In this document: positions 32,901-44,500 of the stretch, piece after piece
Layout: the number at the start of each line of letters is the position of its first letter
How positions within the stretch are numbered: the first letter of the stretch is position 1
Notes under the pieces: generated by a model
The model's database searches: none
The model's input: only the letters and a program-made list of their open reading frames with translations
What the model was told of the DNA's origin: nothing
Translations under genes and position numbers: made by a program
DNA from: Bimastos eiseni
Lineage: Eukaryota; Annelida; Clitellata; Crassiclitellata; Lumbricidae
DNA length: 64,000 nt
Reading direction: 5' to 3'
NCBI GenBank assembly: GCA_959347315.1
Contig: OY365815.1
Coordinates: forward strand, 16,556,954 to 16,620,953

Positions 32901-35037
32901 CGCTGCCCATCAGGATTCTCATGCACCACATTCAGTGTCGGAAACTCTTACGAGGGTCGCAACATCAAAGGAATCAGGGTCAGTTGAAGTATCAGCGTCA
33001 GTCTATGGAAGTGAAAAATCATCTACTTTTATGCCTTTTGTGCTCAACTTCTTTTGTATATTATTATGACCAGCATTTGTGTGGCTCTCTTAATAAAACC
33101 TATTATAAAATGTCCATTAAGTGAGTTCTTTCTAAAACATCCGAGTAGATCATCAAATCCTCAATTAGAGTATTCTCTGACTGCGCTTCAACTGTGCTAT
33201 TCATTCATCCATCTACATGTATCCGTCTGCAAGATATGTAGTAAATTCATAGATGACTGACTGACAGACTAACTAACCTGCTGACTTAGTGATTAGGTGC
33301 CTGACTGACTGATCGATCTATTTCAATCATTCATTTCTCCAATGATTGATTCGCTGATTGCCAAGTTCGTTTTGATTGTGTTCTGGTCTGACCGATTGCA
33401 GATTACGGGATCTGGAGCTGGAAGGCAAGCCATCTGGTTGGATGCGACGACTCATGCCAGAGAATGGCTGTCAACTGCCACACATCTCAAGATCACGAGC
33501 CATGTAAGATTGTCCTACGTGATCATGATCTTAATTGATCGGATCTAACTACTTATATGGCGCCGTTTTACTGCCAGGGTGTACTTGATCAATATACTTC
33601 ATTGACTTCTTTTTGCTCATTTGATAATTTATTTAAAATTTATGTGCAAGTTTGTTGATATGCTGCCATTCTTAATGATGCCTCCATATTGAGTATAAGC
33701 CAACAATAAGCAAAACAGCAATATAAGTTGTTTTTCTCAAGATTGTTTAGTTAATTGATCGCTTAATTGGTTGTCTGGACAAATAGTTCTTTGGTAGGTT
33801 GGTTTAAAGTTTGATTAATTAATGGAACAATTGAATTATTTATCTTTCTGATTGATTGATTGATTTCAGTTGATTGACGACTATGCCTCTGATTCGGAAG
33901 TCCAAGCCTTGCTCGCAACTTACGATTTCCACCTCGTACCGATTATCAATCCTGACGGATACGTGTATACTTGGTCTGATGTAAGTATATCTATTTATCT
34001 ATCCAGATCAATGTGCTCCAGCGTCTGGTAGTAGGCTTGCTGGACTACCGGTAGAAGGGTCGGGGACAAGATGCCACTAAGACAGAAATTTATTCCGAGA
34101 TTTCCTCTTCTCCCCTCGCGCCCACTCGCCAGTGGATGCAAGTGGAATGGTCGTGGAGTGGAAGTGGATACAACTCGCCATCACCATCATTAGCATTATC
34201 ATCGTCGTCATCATCATCATCATTTCATCCAAATATTTCTCCAAGCCTTACTGTTAGATTGAAACTTAGCTGTAAAACTAAGTCTGCAATTGAGCTTTGA
34301 AACTGCTATAATTGCTTGCATTTTTCGTCCCACAGGACAGGCTGTGGCGTAAGAACCGAAGCCCCAACGATGGATCTGCCTGCGTCGGAACAGATATCAA
34401 CCGAAATTTCGATCAACAATGGGGAAGTAAGTAGACCTATGCATACGTCATGAGCATGATTACAGTACCTAACACAGCATTGCTGTGCCTTGCTTACATC
34501 GCCTAATAAATACTGAACTGCTTTACTTTATGTTTGTATGTATGTATGTTTGTATGCATGTATGTGTGTATGTATGTATGTATGTATGTATGTATGCATG
34601 CAACGAAATAACGTTCTAAGAGAAACGTCCAAGACAAGAGTGCACGATAGGCTCTAATCGAATTGCACAAGCGGAGCAACCGAGTATCTTCACGCAGATG
34701 AGCGCAATGATGGCAAAACCGCTTCACTTGAGATTTAGGAACAGATCTCCCTGTTTTATGTTGGTGTGATGCCTACCAACGATTCCGGCAGATAAAGAAA
34801 TTCCTGTAGTTGATTTTATTTTAAAGACACGTGAGGGCATCTGCAGGCTTGTTATTAGTGTAATGTAGTGTAATGGAGGACTTATATAGCGCCACTCAAC
34901 AAGGGCCCTCACAACTCAACACACACAAAGTTGAATGAAGCTAAACAGAGAAATGGAAAGTCTTCAGACGCTTCCGAAAGGCAGTAGAGGTGAGAGAGAG
35001 AGACAGACAGACAGACAGAGACAGAGAGAGACAGAGT

Positions 35038-35070
<33 letters not shown>

Positions 35071-37672
35071 CATCTCTTTCCGAAGAGGAATGGGGAGACT
35101 GTTCCAACTGGTGGTAGCCACGTAGGCGTAGCTCCTGGATTGTGTTGCGGACGTACTGACTCATTCTGAATTCATCAAGGACTGAATAACAATTGTCTCA
35201 GTTGATGTAGCCCAGCTTCCTTGCCTTATCTCGCAATGCCTTGCCATACTTTACCTTACCTTACAGTAGTATTCTCTTTGCAATGCCTCATTGCGTTATC
35301 TTGCCTTCCAGATGCTGGTACAAGCAACTCGCCGTGCAGCGAGACATATGGTGGGTCTGGTCCAGCATCTGAGCCAGAGACCCAGGCAGTTCAGGCCCAG
35401 CTGTCGGCTGTCGGTGGCACCCTGTTGACCAGCTTCCACTTCCACACCTACGGTCAGCTGTGGCTCATTCCTTGGGGATCGGTCGACAGTAATGACAACT
35501 GCAATTTCGCCGACGACCACGCAGAACTGGTAAGTCGATTCCAGAAGATCAAATGGTCCGCAAGCAGAACTGGTAAGTCAATTCCAGATGGTCAAATGGT
35601 CCGTATGCAAAACTGGTAAGTCAATTCCAGATGGTGAAATGGTCCGTAAGCAGAAATGGTAAGTCAATGCCAGAAAGTTAGGCCTACATGTAAGTAAAAT
35701 CTGACATCTACTATGAGGACTACAGGACTGGTAAGTCAACACCAGAAGGTTAAGTGGTCCATTCAGAACTGGCAAGTCACACTGAACTGGATAGTACTCA
35801 TCATAGTAGATGTCAGATTTTACCCAGGATCCTGAACCTTACATATTTATTGGTAAACTATGCCACAGTGGCATTTGGCGCAAGCTTATCGAAAATAATG
35901 GGCTTATGGGTCTGGAAAATTAGCGAAAACTGATTATATAATGTGCCTCCGATGTTATGTAGTAGGGCCTACGTATGAAATGGGTGCGCTTTGTTTACTG
36001 GCAAATTTTTTCACATTTACGTCTTGAAGACACAGAAGATGTGAATAATTTAAATCCTTGCTTTCATTATTGAATTTCTGATAATATCTCGATTCCTTGT
36101 CTCTTTTTCAAGAAGTTGTAATATTTTAAGAAATCCTCATCTGGATTTTGGGGCAATATGACTTTAATATTGGGTAGTAACTTTCCCCGGCTGACCCCCA
36201 GAGTCTAAACCGATTCACAGTGGTACAATTCAAATGAGAGTTAATAAGTTTTTGCCAGTTTAAAATAGCTTTTTACCTTCGCAGATCGATAACACGACTG
36301 TTACTAAATCAGCCACAAGTGTCTGTTGGCAGAGGTTCACAGAATGTAAGTGACGACGATGATGACGAGAGCAATTGTGATTGGCCTACGAGTGATGATG
36401 ACGACGATGACTATGACGATTGACAATGACGGGCAGACCTATTATGACGACGAAACAACGATAATTACGATGCTGTACAAGTAGTGATTCATAACCGATA
36501 GGCAGAGGACCAAATGACGTGGGGATCAATTGACTAGGGGATCAATTGACTAGGGGATCAATTGACGGAGATCGACTGACGGGGGATCAATTGACGCGAT
36601 ACCGGCCCACGTTCGTAGGCCTACACTGCTGCGTAGAGACTGTAGACCGATATATATATATGTAGGTCTATTATAACTGATGTCTTTTCTTGTGTGTAGC
36701 TCGCTGTGGCCAACGCTGGCGCTGACGCAGTTGAGAACACCCACAATACGAGGTGGGAAAGAGGAAACAGCTGTGCCACCATCTGTAAGTACCTTCCACG
36801 AAGTACCTTCCATAGGGGCACGTCCCGGCACGACTAGCAAGTTAATCTAATTTAAGTCATTCCCTTCCTTTGTTTCTGAAACAAATGAAGTCCAGTTTAT
36901 TTTTTAATCGACTTCGGTCGGGAGCGCCTCTGAATTGACATGTTGCGCTTCTTAAATGTTCATTTGCAGTTATAATGTTGTTCTGTGTCTCGGCCTTAAG
37001 TGTCGAGATGTGCTACGTAGGTCAACATCGGCGAAAGGATCTTCCCACAGTCCACCATAGATATATCGCTGTGGTTTACAAGTCCATTACCATAGAATAG
37101 GTGGTATAACACCCTACGACACGAGCTCTTTGGTCAATTCGTTGTTTCTATGCGTAAGTGCTTGATAAGCATTGTTTTACACCAGACTGACCAGAGGACA
37201 GTGATGTTATAGAACTTGTTAATTTAAATCGCAATTCAATATAATGCAATCATATATGTCTCTGGCTTTCTATCTGACTTTGTCTTCGCACTATCATTAT
37301 AGTTATGTCATAATGCTTTACTCGGTCAGCATTTTCAATAGACATCTTATAGCCGACGAGTGGAGCCCACGTATTGGCACTACAGGGCTCTTTCAGAAAT
37401 ACGGTTCCTATGGCCAACGAGTCCACGTTGACATTCTAGAAGGATAATTGGATTAATTCCTAAAATATGCATTGAAAGTAATCATCCCGCTTACGATTGC
37501 AGATCCAGCTTCTGGAATCACCATGGACTACTCCAAGGGAGTGGCCGGCGTCAAGTACACAACCACTCCTGAGCTGAGAGGAAACAGCTTCGTCATTGCC
37601 GCCGATCAGATCCAGCCATCCTTCGAGGAGGTCTGGGCTGGAGTGACAGCCACCATCAGCGCCATTGCATAG
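29938..37672 (+). CDS. zinc carboxypeptidase (M14A, CPA/CPB type) gene 1
   Basis: Secreted pro-carboxypeptidase, 417 aa. Exons: 29938-30011, 30903-30978, 31843-31970, 32438-32528, 32871-32978, 33402-33503, 33870-33980, 34336-34426, 35312-35529, 36700-36784, 37503-37672. Signal peptide [19 protein letters not shown]; activation propeptide ~22-110 ([17 protein letters not shown]); likely trypsin-type activation after VAGR (~113); catalytic domain from [10 protein letters not shown]. Zinc ligands H177 and E180 (THAREW) and H305 (HTYGQ); substrate binders R in RLWRKN and NR252-253 in DINRNF; Y362 (YPAS); catalytic E385 (PELRG). All needed residues are present, so it should be active. The residue equivalent to CPA 255 is Met369, predicting a preference for hydrophobic C-termini. 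AATAAA at 37845 and 37935. Confidence 0.92.
30299..30495. repeat. 197-bp palindrome: TATG repeat facing CATA repeat with unique inverted ends
   Basis: The left flank GGTGTTCAAGATGTATGTAT is the exact reverse complement of the right flank ending at 30495. Between them lie (TATG)n and then (CATA)n. It lies in intron 1 of carboxypeptidase 1, with further CATA repeats to about 30640. Confidence 0.9.
31015..31085 (-). mobile_element. LINE 3' tail fragment in carboxypeptidase 1 intron 2
   Basis: The reverse complement reads GAGCGCCTCTGAGTAGATAT then GGGGCGCTATATCAAG and a TTTTTTGATTTTGATTG tail, the same end type as other fragments here. Confidence 0.55.
32560..32850. repeat. TCA/TCG trinucleotide expansion in intron 4 of carboxypeptidase 1
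   Basis: TCATCATCG-type units fill most of the 342-bp intron between exons 4 and 5. The Ile/Val-rich and Asp-rich frames are artefacts. Confidence 0.9.
34853..35190 (-). mobile_element. LINE tail interrupted by a GA/GACA microsatellite
   Basis: On the minus strand: [15 protein letters not shown] in one frame and [15 protein letters not shown] in another (the reverse-transcriptase C-terminus, frameshifted), a CT-rich microsatellite (35000-35069), then the GAGTGGCGCTATATAAGTCC tail. It lies in intron 8 of carboxypeptidase 1. Confidence 0.65.
35520..35785 (+). repeat. 43-bp minisatellite that duplicates the exon 9 splice donor
   Basis: The exon 9 end AACTG/GTAAGTC at 35530 recurs as GTAAGTCA at 35573, 35616 and 35659, exactly 43 bp apart, then less regularly at 35731 (GTAAGTCA) and 35771 (GCAAGTCA). 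Shared unit text includes ATTCCAGATGGTCAAATGGT. Copies therefore contain strong 5' splice sites. Confidence 0.92.
35694..35823. repeat. 23-bp perfect inverted repeat
   Basis: Arms 35694-35716 and 35801-35823 are exact reverse complements (core ATCTGACATCTACTATGA), separated by 84 bases that hold two degenerate donor-repeat units. Confidence 0.92.
36521..36598. repeat. 16-bp tandem repeat (GGGGATCAATTGACTA), about 5 copies
   Basis: Two perfect copies followed by three diverged ones in intron 9 of carboxypeptidase 1. Confidence 0.88.
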
Positions 37673-39803
37673 TGGACGACGTCAAGGAAAATCCCTCCAT
37701 CTATCGTTAATCTGACCATCTATTCCACTACCACCTATGCAACCGCCATCGAAAAAATTCTCAACCACCAATATATGAAAGTCGCACTTCACAAAGAACC
37801 GGATTCTGTGCTTTCTTCAAATATAATTGAACCGTCTACGGTGCAATAAAGAAACCTCAACAGACAACTTCTCTTGACCAACTGATAGTTTTTCTGTTAT
37901 TCTGTAACGACATTTTTGCCTCGTTTGAATTCAAAATAAAGAATGGTATCAACACAGCGGATACGTTTTTATAATGAACAGCTAAAATTTATTCGTGATG
38001 GTCTCTCACTTTTTTATTACACACAATTACTTTTCAACAATAATCGCTTGAACCGGTTGTTCGAGAATTTCTCGGGCGAAGCGAAAACTCTAGTCTAGAA
38101 AATAATTCTTCTTAAGGACACGACGACCAATAGATGGGTAATGGACAGTCTATGCAATTAAAATGAAGTCCAGGATTTGCACACTGGACAAAAGAGCACA
38201 GACATACCAATTCAGTTAGGAAAGTATATGTGCAAATAGAAGTTGCAGCTTTTGACAGTGACTTGTGCTACGTCAATCGAAACTTATACTGCGCAGAGGC
38301 AGATTGTATGACTGATCACTGCATTGCCTTCTGTCACGACTGAGCGTTCAGACGGAAACAGACCTAGATGATGTAAGTTTAGAGACAAACGAGTGTCTCG
38401 ATAATAACTATACGAGTATAGACCATAGTCTATGCTCTATAGGCTATATAGCCGAACAACCAGAATTAGATAAACGGACAGAAACAGAATATTTCAGCTT
38501 GTTTGGTTGACAATAGACTGTAGTAATTAATTACTTTTGTCTTGAATGTCATAAGAACCGCAATATTTAATTCTGACCATTCTCGACGTGGAACAGAAAA
38601 CCGCAATCAATCAATCGACCAATAAATCATTCCATCAATCAATCAGTCACTGTCAGTCAACCAGTAAGTCAGTAAGTCAATCAGTCAGCAATCAGTCAGT
38701 CAGTCAATCAATCAATCAGGCAATCAATCAATCAATCAATCAAGGTACCTTAAGCATTTCTATTAATAACCCAACGAAGCCAGGATGCCATCTGCATATT
38801 ATGGGAACATAGAAGATGTCTCTACTAGGTAATCTTGATTGCAGTGTACCGGTAGAACAACAGTTACTAATCTCCGAAACTGCCACCATCAGCCGCAACT
38901 ACATAGCCCTTAGGTCGAAACCAGTTGCTAAGCATTCAACTTCTAGCAACTTCAGTCCCTTAAATACTTTGTTTGCTGCTTGCATCCGAGTTTCAATGTT
39001 AGACGATTACATCTAGTTTACAATATCATAACTGTAAGAACGTTGTAAAGGTTCTGCTGCTCTACACCATGTTCTTTGTGCCATTCGATTATTGTATTTC
39101 TGTAAGAGGCGCAATATAACACTTAAATGTTAAATTTATACTATATTACAATAATTATTGGGCGTAGGATTCAACAAAGGAGAAGATTTATTAGAGCTAA
39201 TAAGCTTAAACAACTTTAAGAGGAGAAGGTGCTCTGCCTCGAAGTGCAGATAAGCCTAGAAATCAGTTTGATTAGACACATACTTCACGACATCACATTG
39301 ATCCTGTGATATACAGAGAAGAGGAACCCATAACTTTGTGCCCACATGTAGGGGGATGGCTCAGTCAAGCGGTTTGCCGCTTCTCAGCACATTTATCAAG
39401 ACCAGGACTCGAGGGATATTATTTATGTTTTGGGAGTAACTAGATATTTGGTATCGGATACGTCGATATTTCATACCTACACAAACTCTTAAACATCTCT
39501 TGGCTGGACGTTCCTAGAACTGCATGACCCTATTTAAAATAGTTGACCTTTAGCTGCGTCGGCCTTGGCTCAGCAACGCGTTGCATCGCATCAAGTAATT
39601 ATTATGAGTTAAATGGTTAACTCCATCCATAGTTTACCGAAAATACGCAATTGCAATCACGTGTCCAGACAAATGCAATTCACAACTTAAATAACTCTCA
39701 TCAACTCATGGGCGACGTTGATCTTTCAAATTGTTAAATGAGTATTATTAGCTTAATATTTGATCAAGCGTCGATGCTGTAGACCGTTCGTACAATAGGC
39801 CTA

Positions 39804-40135
39804 GAGTGGCGCCGCTAGGATTATAGACCAGAGGAGGCAGATTGGATGACGAGGGGTAGGAGAGGGGCAACTGTATGGTACAGTCTGTATCTACCCTCAA
39901 ACCCCGAGACATTTTTGTAAATAGCAATGCAATTTATGCAAGGAATATCACGCATTAAACTTCTGCCACTGCAGAATGATTATAGCAAGCTGTAAACAGC
40001 CTCTGTGGGTAACGCTGTCAATACCGGATGGCTCAGATTATTTTTCAGTGTGAACAAAATATTTAAATAAACAAATAAATGATAAAACCCAGGGGAGGCA
40101 CGTGCCTCTGCGCCTCAATGACAGCGACGCCACTG
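39804..40135. mobile_element. 332-bp hAT-like MITE with 8-bp target duplication
   Basis: Left terminus GAGTGGCGCCGCTAGG; reverse complement of the right terminus CAGTGGCGTCGCTGTC. The flanks TAGGCCTA (39796-39803) and TAGACCTA (40136-40143) differ at one base, fitting an 8-bp hAT duplication. No ORF inside. Near the right end is a GAGGCACGTGCCTC palindrome. Confidence 0.7.
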
Positions 40136-40701
40136 TAGACCTATACTGGATGCGATCACAGACACTACGCATTCGATTCTTTGGGATGAAGTAGCCTAGG
40201 CATGCAGCCTTCATAGTTACAGCTCCTCAGTGAATAACAGATGAGGCGTGTTGAATTCATCAACTCATTAATCGATCGCAATTGTTAGGTGAAACCGTCT
40301 CGAATTTAGATTGATATCAGAAAGCCACTACAATCCTTCGAAGTCACTTTGCAGTTAGTTACGAAAGTCCGTTGAGAACAGTTTAAATCCGATCGTCTCA
40401 CCCACGTCAGTCAACGGAGCGTCAAAGGATTCGCTTTACTGTTCTCAATTCATAGTACGACCATACTCCAAAATTTTTGCTCAAATCTGCCAAAGATAAT
40501 GATATGAACATTGATTCGATCAATAGATTACTGAAGCCTTAATCTCTGTCGATTCATAGATCAAATGCAAATTCTAAGCTTCATATCGCGCGTTGAGCTG
40601 GTATAGTAATCGACCAGCTCCATAGCTCGAAAGCTTCGAATCTTCTCTCATTTGCCAGAGCCGCTCGTTATTATTATATAATAGTAATTCATTCGTCACG
40701 T

Positions 40702-40914
40702 TGAATCACGTCACTCCACGACATGTACATTTAAATTTAGGGGCGTCCACATAGGGGTGTCCGGAGGCAAGTGCCTTCAATTTCAGGTAGGGGGATAATT
40801 TTTTTGTCTTAGGGGAATATTTTGCCTTGCTAACACTGGCGACCGGGGGTTTGCCTCCATCATTCAGATTGACCCCCCCTGTGCAGATTACATGTCGTAG
40901 CGTGATATGATTCA
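40702..40914. mobile_element. 213-bp inverted-repeat element containing repeat R1 copy B
   Basis: Left arm TGAATCACGTCACTCCACGA then CATGTA is matched by the reverse complement of the right arm (TGAATCATATCACGCTACGA then CATGTA), 26 bp with few mismatches. The interior 40735-40885 is homologous to 14355-14505 in opposite orientation. Confidence 0.65.
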
Positions 40915-41386
40915 AGCGTAGGTAACTACTTTGATAAGTCTGATAAATTCGCTACACGAACAATTCTCAAAACGAAAACTGATCGACTCCAACCTACGTC
41001 TGTAGCTTTGACAGAATGCTATGATAATTAGGACAAGTCACTAATTGGAAGTTTATTTTTACGACTTTCTTTATCTGCTTTATTAAATTTTATATTATCG
41101 GTTCACACATAGAATAAAATATATAGGGGACCTACAGAGTCGATTGCATAAACGCAGACAGATGGACAGGCACACACAGTTAGACAGACACGCTGGTAAA
41201 TGGACAGACAGATAAACAGCGATAGGAGAACGGATATAGATAGCATATAAGACATGCCGCGAGACAGATGACCAAACACACAGGTGGACAGAAAGAGATA
41301 CGGACAGACAGAAAGAGAGACATAGTGAGACTACCGGATGACGAAGTATGGGACCACCGATAAGAGGAGAAGATAAGCATCTAGCC

Positions 41387-41411
41387 TATAAGAGACCTAC
41401 TCTCAGCGCAG
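41387..41411 (+). promoter_or_regulatory. probable TATA box of carboxypeptidase 2
   Basis: TATAAGAG at 41387-41394 lies 115 bp before the ATG at 41502. A CAGT initiator-like site lies at 41409-41412, a little closer than usual. Weaker than the gene 1 promoter. Confidence 0.5.
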
Positions 41412-41501
41412 TAGAAAACAGAGGAAGGAACCGACGCTGACTGACAGAACGTCACAAACACTGGTGAAGAAACCACCAGTTGGACACCTGTCACAGTGAC
41501 C

Positions 41502-44500
41502 ATGGCTATCCTATCTAACTCCATCGCTCTCTTGCTAATCGTCATCGTCCTATCCGTCTGCCATGGAAAACGAAGATACGATGGGTTAGTAGAACTTAGT
41601 ACAAGCTCCAGGCTAGTTGCGGCTACAGCGTATATAGTTCAAGAATTTGTTTTTTAGTTGTCTTGTTCCGATATCTGATGGCTGACACCGAGGAAAATTG
41701 CAGAAAGAACTTGCTCAATGTCTGATGATAGCAATGATGTTGCCGCTACATGTATGTATGTATGTATGTATGTATATATGTATGTATGTATGTATGTTGG
41801 TGCCAAAGTAAAATGGGAAGTAAGGAGATTAATATGAAGGCGATGATGATGATGATGATGATGATGACGATGAAGGCGATAGTAATCATAATGACTAAGA
41901 TGATGACGATGGCAACGACAGTCTTGCTAGATTATTGTTGCGATGATTATCATCGCACTTTCTACCAGAGATCGTAAAGCTACTTAACTGTCTGTCGATG
42001 AAGATATCAAGTTCTCCGAGTGACGACCACTACTGCTGAACAAGTGGAACTTCTAAACATACTGGAACAGGATGCGGAGGTATTCAAACCTACAAAACAT
42101 ATTTCGCGCCTCCTCCTCCTTTTTCTTGTTCCACTTCTTCTTCTTCTTCTTCTTTTTCTTCCTCATTGTCATCGTCGTCGCCATTTTCTTCTTCTTCTTT
42201 TTCTTCTTTGTCTCCACCTCTTTTTCTCCTTCAGTTTCAACCGCAATAGTACCTACCGACTACATCTTCAACCGTAATCGTAAATGCACGTTTTTCCGGA
42301 GGAGTTTTCAATCTTGCAACACAAGATCACGATCAAAGAGATTGAGTTTCAACTGACGCATAAACAGAGACTATACAGAAAGCATACTCAGACGATAGCA
42401 TGACAGTCAAATAGGCCATATGATTTTTAATGGATTTCAATATGGCATTGCTACGATTACACAGTGCAGTGCATCATCCTTCGTCAAAATTATGCAAGTA
42501 AAGTGCTATATGAAATGACCTTCTTACCCTCATAGAGAGAAGTGGTCCAATTTGATTAGCAAATAAGAGGGGTGATACTTTGTGAGCATTGTGTCATTTC
42601 TGACTAGATCGACGTCTGGTCAAATGGACTGCATCACTTTGATATCATGGCGTCACCAGAGAAGCTGGTTCAAATCGAAACTGTGCTGGCGCAATATAAA
42701 GCGGCGTACGTCGTGCTACATGCGAATGTACAGAAGTAAGCACTATAAAATTTCTCTGCTATTAAAAAGTTAGTCTATATTAAAATATACAGCTGATTAG
42801 GCTTAATTTGTTACGTCTGCGGCTGGTTAAATATTTCACCAAGTGATTTAAAGTGGCGGTGTGTCTTTGACTAAAGTTATTGACAGACTTCAATTAACAT
42901 CAGCTTAGTCTAAATTAAATAAAATAAAATAAATTGGCATAGCATTAACTGACATTAAACTGAATGAAATTACATTAAACTTGTTGATATTGCAATTAAT
43001 GATGAGTTAAGAGAAACGTTGGCTGATTTAGTGATCTATTACAAGTCTGTCGGTCTGACCATATATCTTTGTTCCTTTATGTCTGATCTTGGGTGTGCTT
43101 GTATGCGCATGCTCGTACCTTTAGCCTATCAAATTGAAGGTCAACAAAGATTCTAGAAGTGTGCTTAATTTTTTTCATGAGATAATTGCTAATCTCTTGT
43201 TATCTTTATTTATGAAACGGCAACAGATGTCTGATAACAGACTTTTCCTAACTTAAGTGCTGTTCGACTGAGATGATCAGTATGTTGCCAACTGTCTCTG
43301 CTTCATCCTATTTACAGGGACATTGATGAAGAGGAGGCGAGGCTAGCAAACCGTGCGGTACCAAGTCCCTTCCTCATCGACTACGATGACTTCAACACTT
43401 ACAATGACGTAGGCCATATCTCACTTGGCAGTTGTGGGCGCTATATAAATAACACAGCAATAACCACATGTAACCGATGATGGGGAGAAGAAGAAGAGAG
43501 AGTAGGAGGAGGATTCTGATGATGATGATCACAACGACGATATTGATTATGAAGTCAGAGGAGTTGCTGATTATCGATGATGATGATAATGATGATGGTG
43601 AAGAAGATGATGATGATCATGGTAATGACGACGACGGTGACGAAGACGATAACGATGATGATGATGATGATGATGACGACAATGACGATGACGATGACGA
43701 CGACGATGATGATGGTCCTGCTGAACTGTTGCTGATAGATCATGGCAGAGCTGGATGAGGTTGTTCTTCGTTGTCCTGTCGAACTCGGCGTCAACTGCGA
43801 GACCTTCTCCATTGGGCAGAGCTACGAGGGTCGCGATATCAGAGGACTGCGGGTCAGTGTCCCTAAATGTAGAGATCGGCTCGCAAAGCAGTTGTCAGAA
43901 TGCGTAGACCACCGTCTCATAATAGGTTCTTTGTAATTTTGACTGTTTTATTAATACGCCAAAAACTTCAAATTATGTAAGCAATATTTTCATGTCAAGA
44001 CTAGTTATGCTCTGTTAAGTAAAGGTCAACTGCGTTAATTGAGCCTTGTTGAGTTATGATATATCTGTTATTTTAGCAGAATTCATGGCGCTAAATGTCT
44101 TCAGATTTCGGCTACACTTTTCACTTTTGCTACTTATCGAACTTAGCTAAAAAAATAAGTGCACTTAGCGCTCACTCTATATTATATAAGTGCTTGACCA
44201 CCTCACTTTGCATTATTATTGAGGCAAATATCAGGCGGCGATGGAGGTGACTAGCCACGTTTTCTCATATGCTAAGAAAACTAGGGTGTTAACATTTGGT
44301 ACCTATGTACGCATCTTGAGGCTACCTAATGGGGCTGCTATTCGATTCCGAATATGAGAACGCAAGCTATTATTCTATTTGGTGCAGATCTTTCGTTCGG
44401 ATACAGTTCAGAGAGCCATCTGGATTGATGCCACCATTCATGCCAGAGAGTGGCTCGCTGTGGCCACACACCTTAAGATCCTCAGCCATGTATGTCTAAG

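Larger units (their letters stand above)
37673..41386. other. intergenic spacer between the two carboxypeptidase genes
   Basis: The first 270 bp are the 3'UTR of gene 1. After that come an AATC-rich microsatellite (38605-38745), a hAT-like MITE (39804-40135), an inverted-repeat element (40702-40914) and GACA-rich DNA (41155-41330). No gene supported. Confidence 0.75.

Noticed and set aside
32463..32987. An apparent 174-aa protein with a long Ile/Val stretch resembling a membrane segment
   Set aside because: It joins exon 4 and exon 5 of carboxypeptidase 1 through a repeat-filled intron; splicing restores the conserved [19 protein letters not shown] junction.
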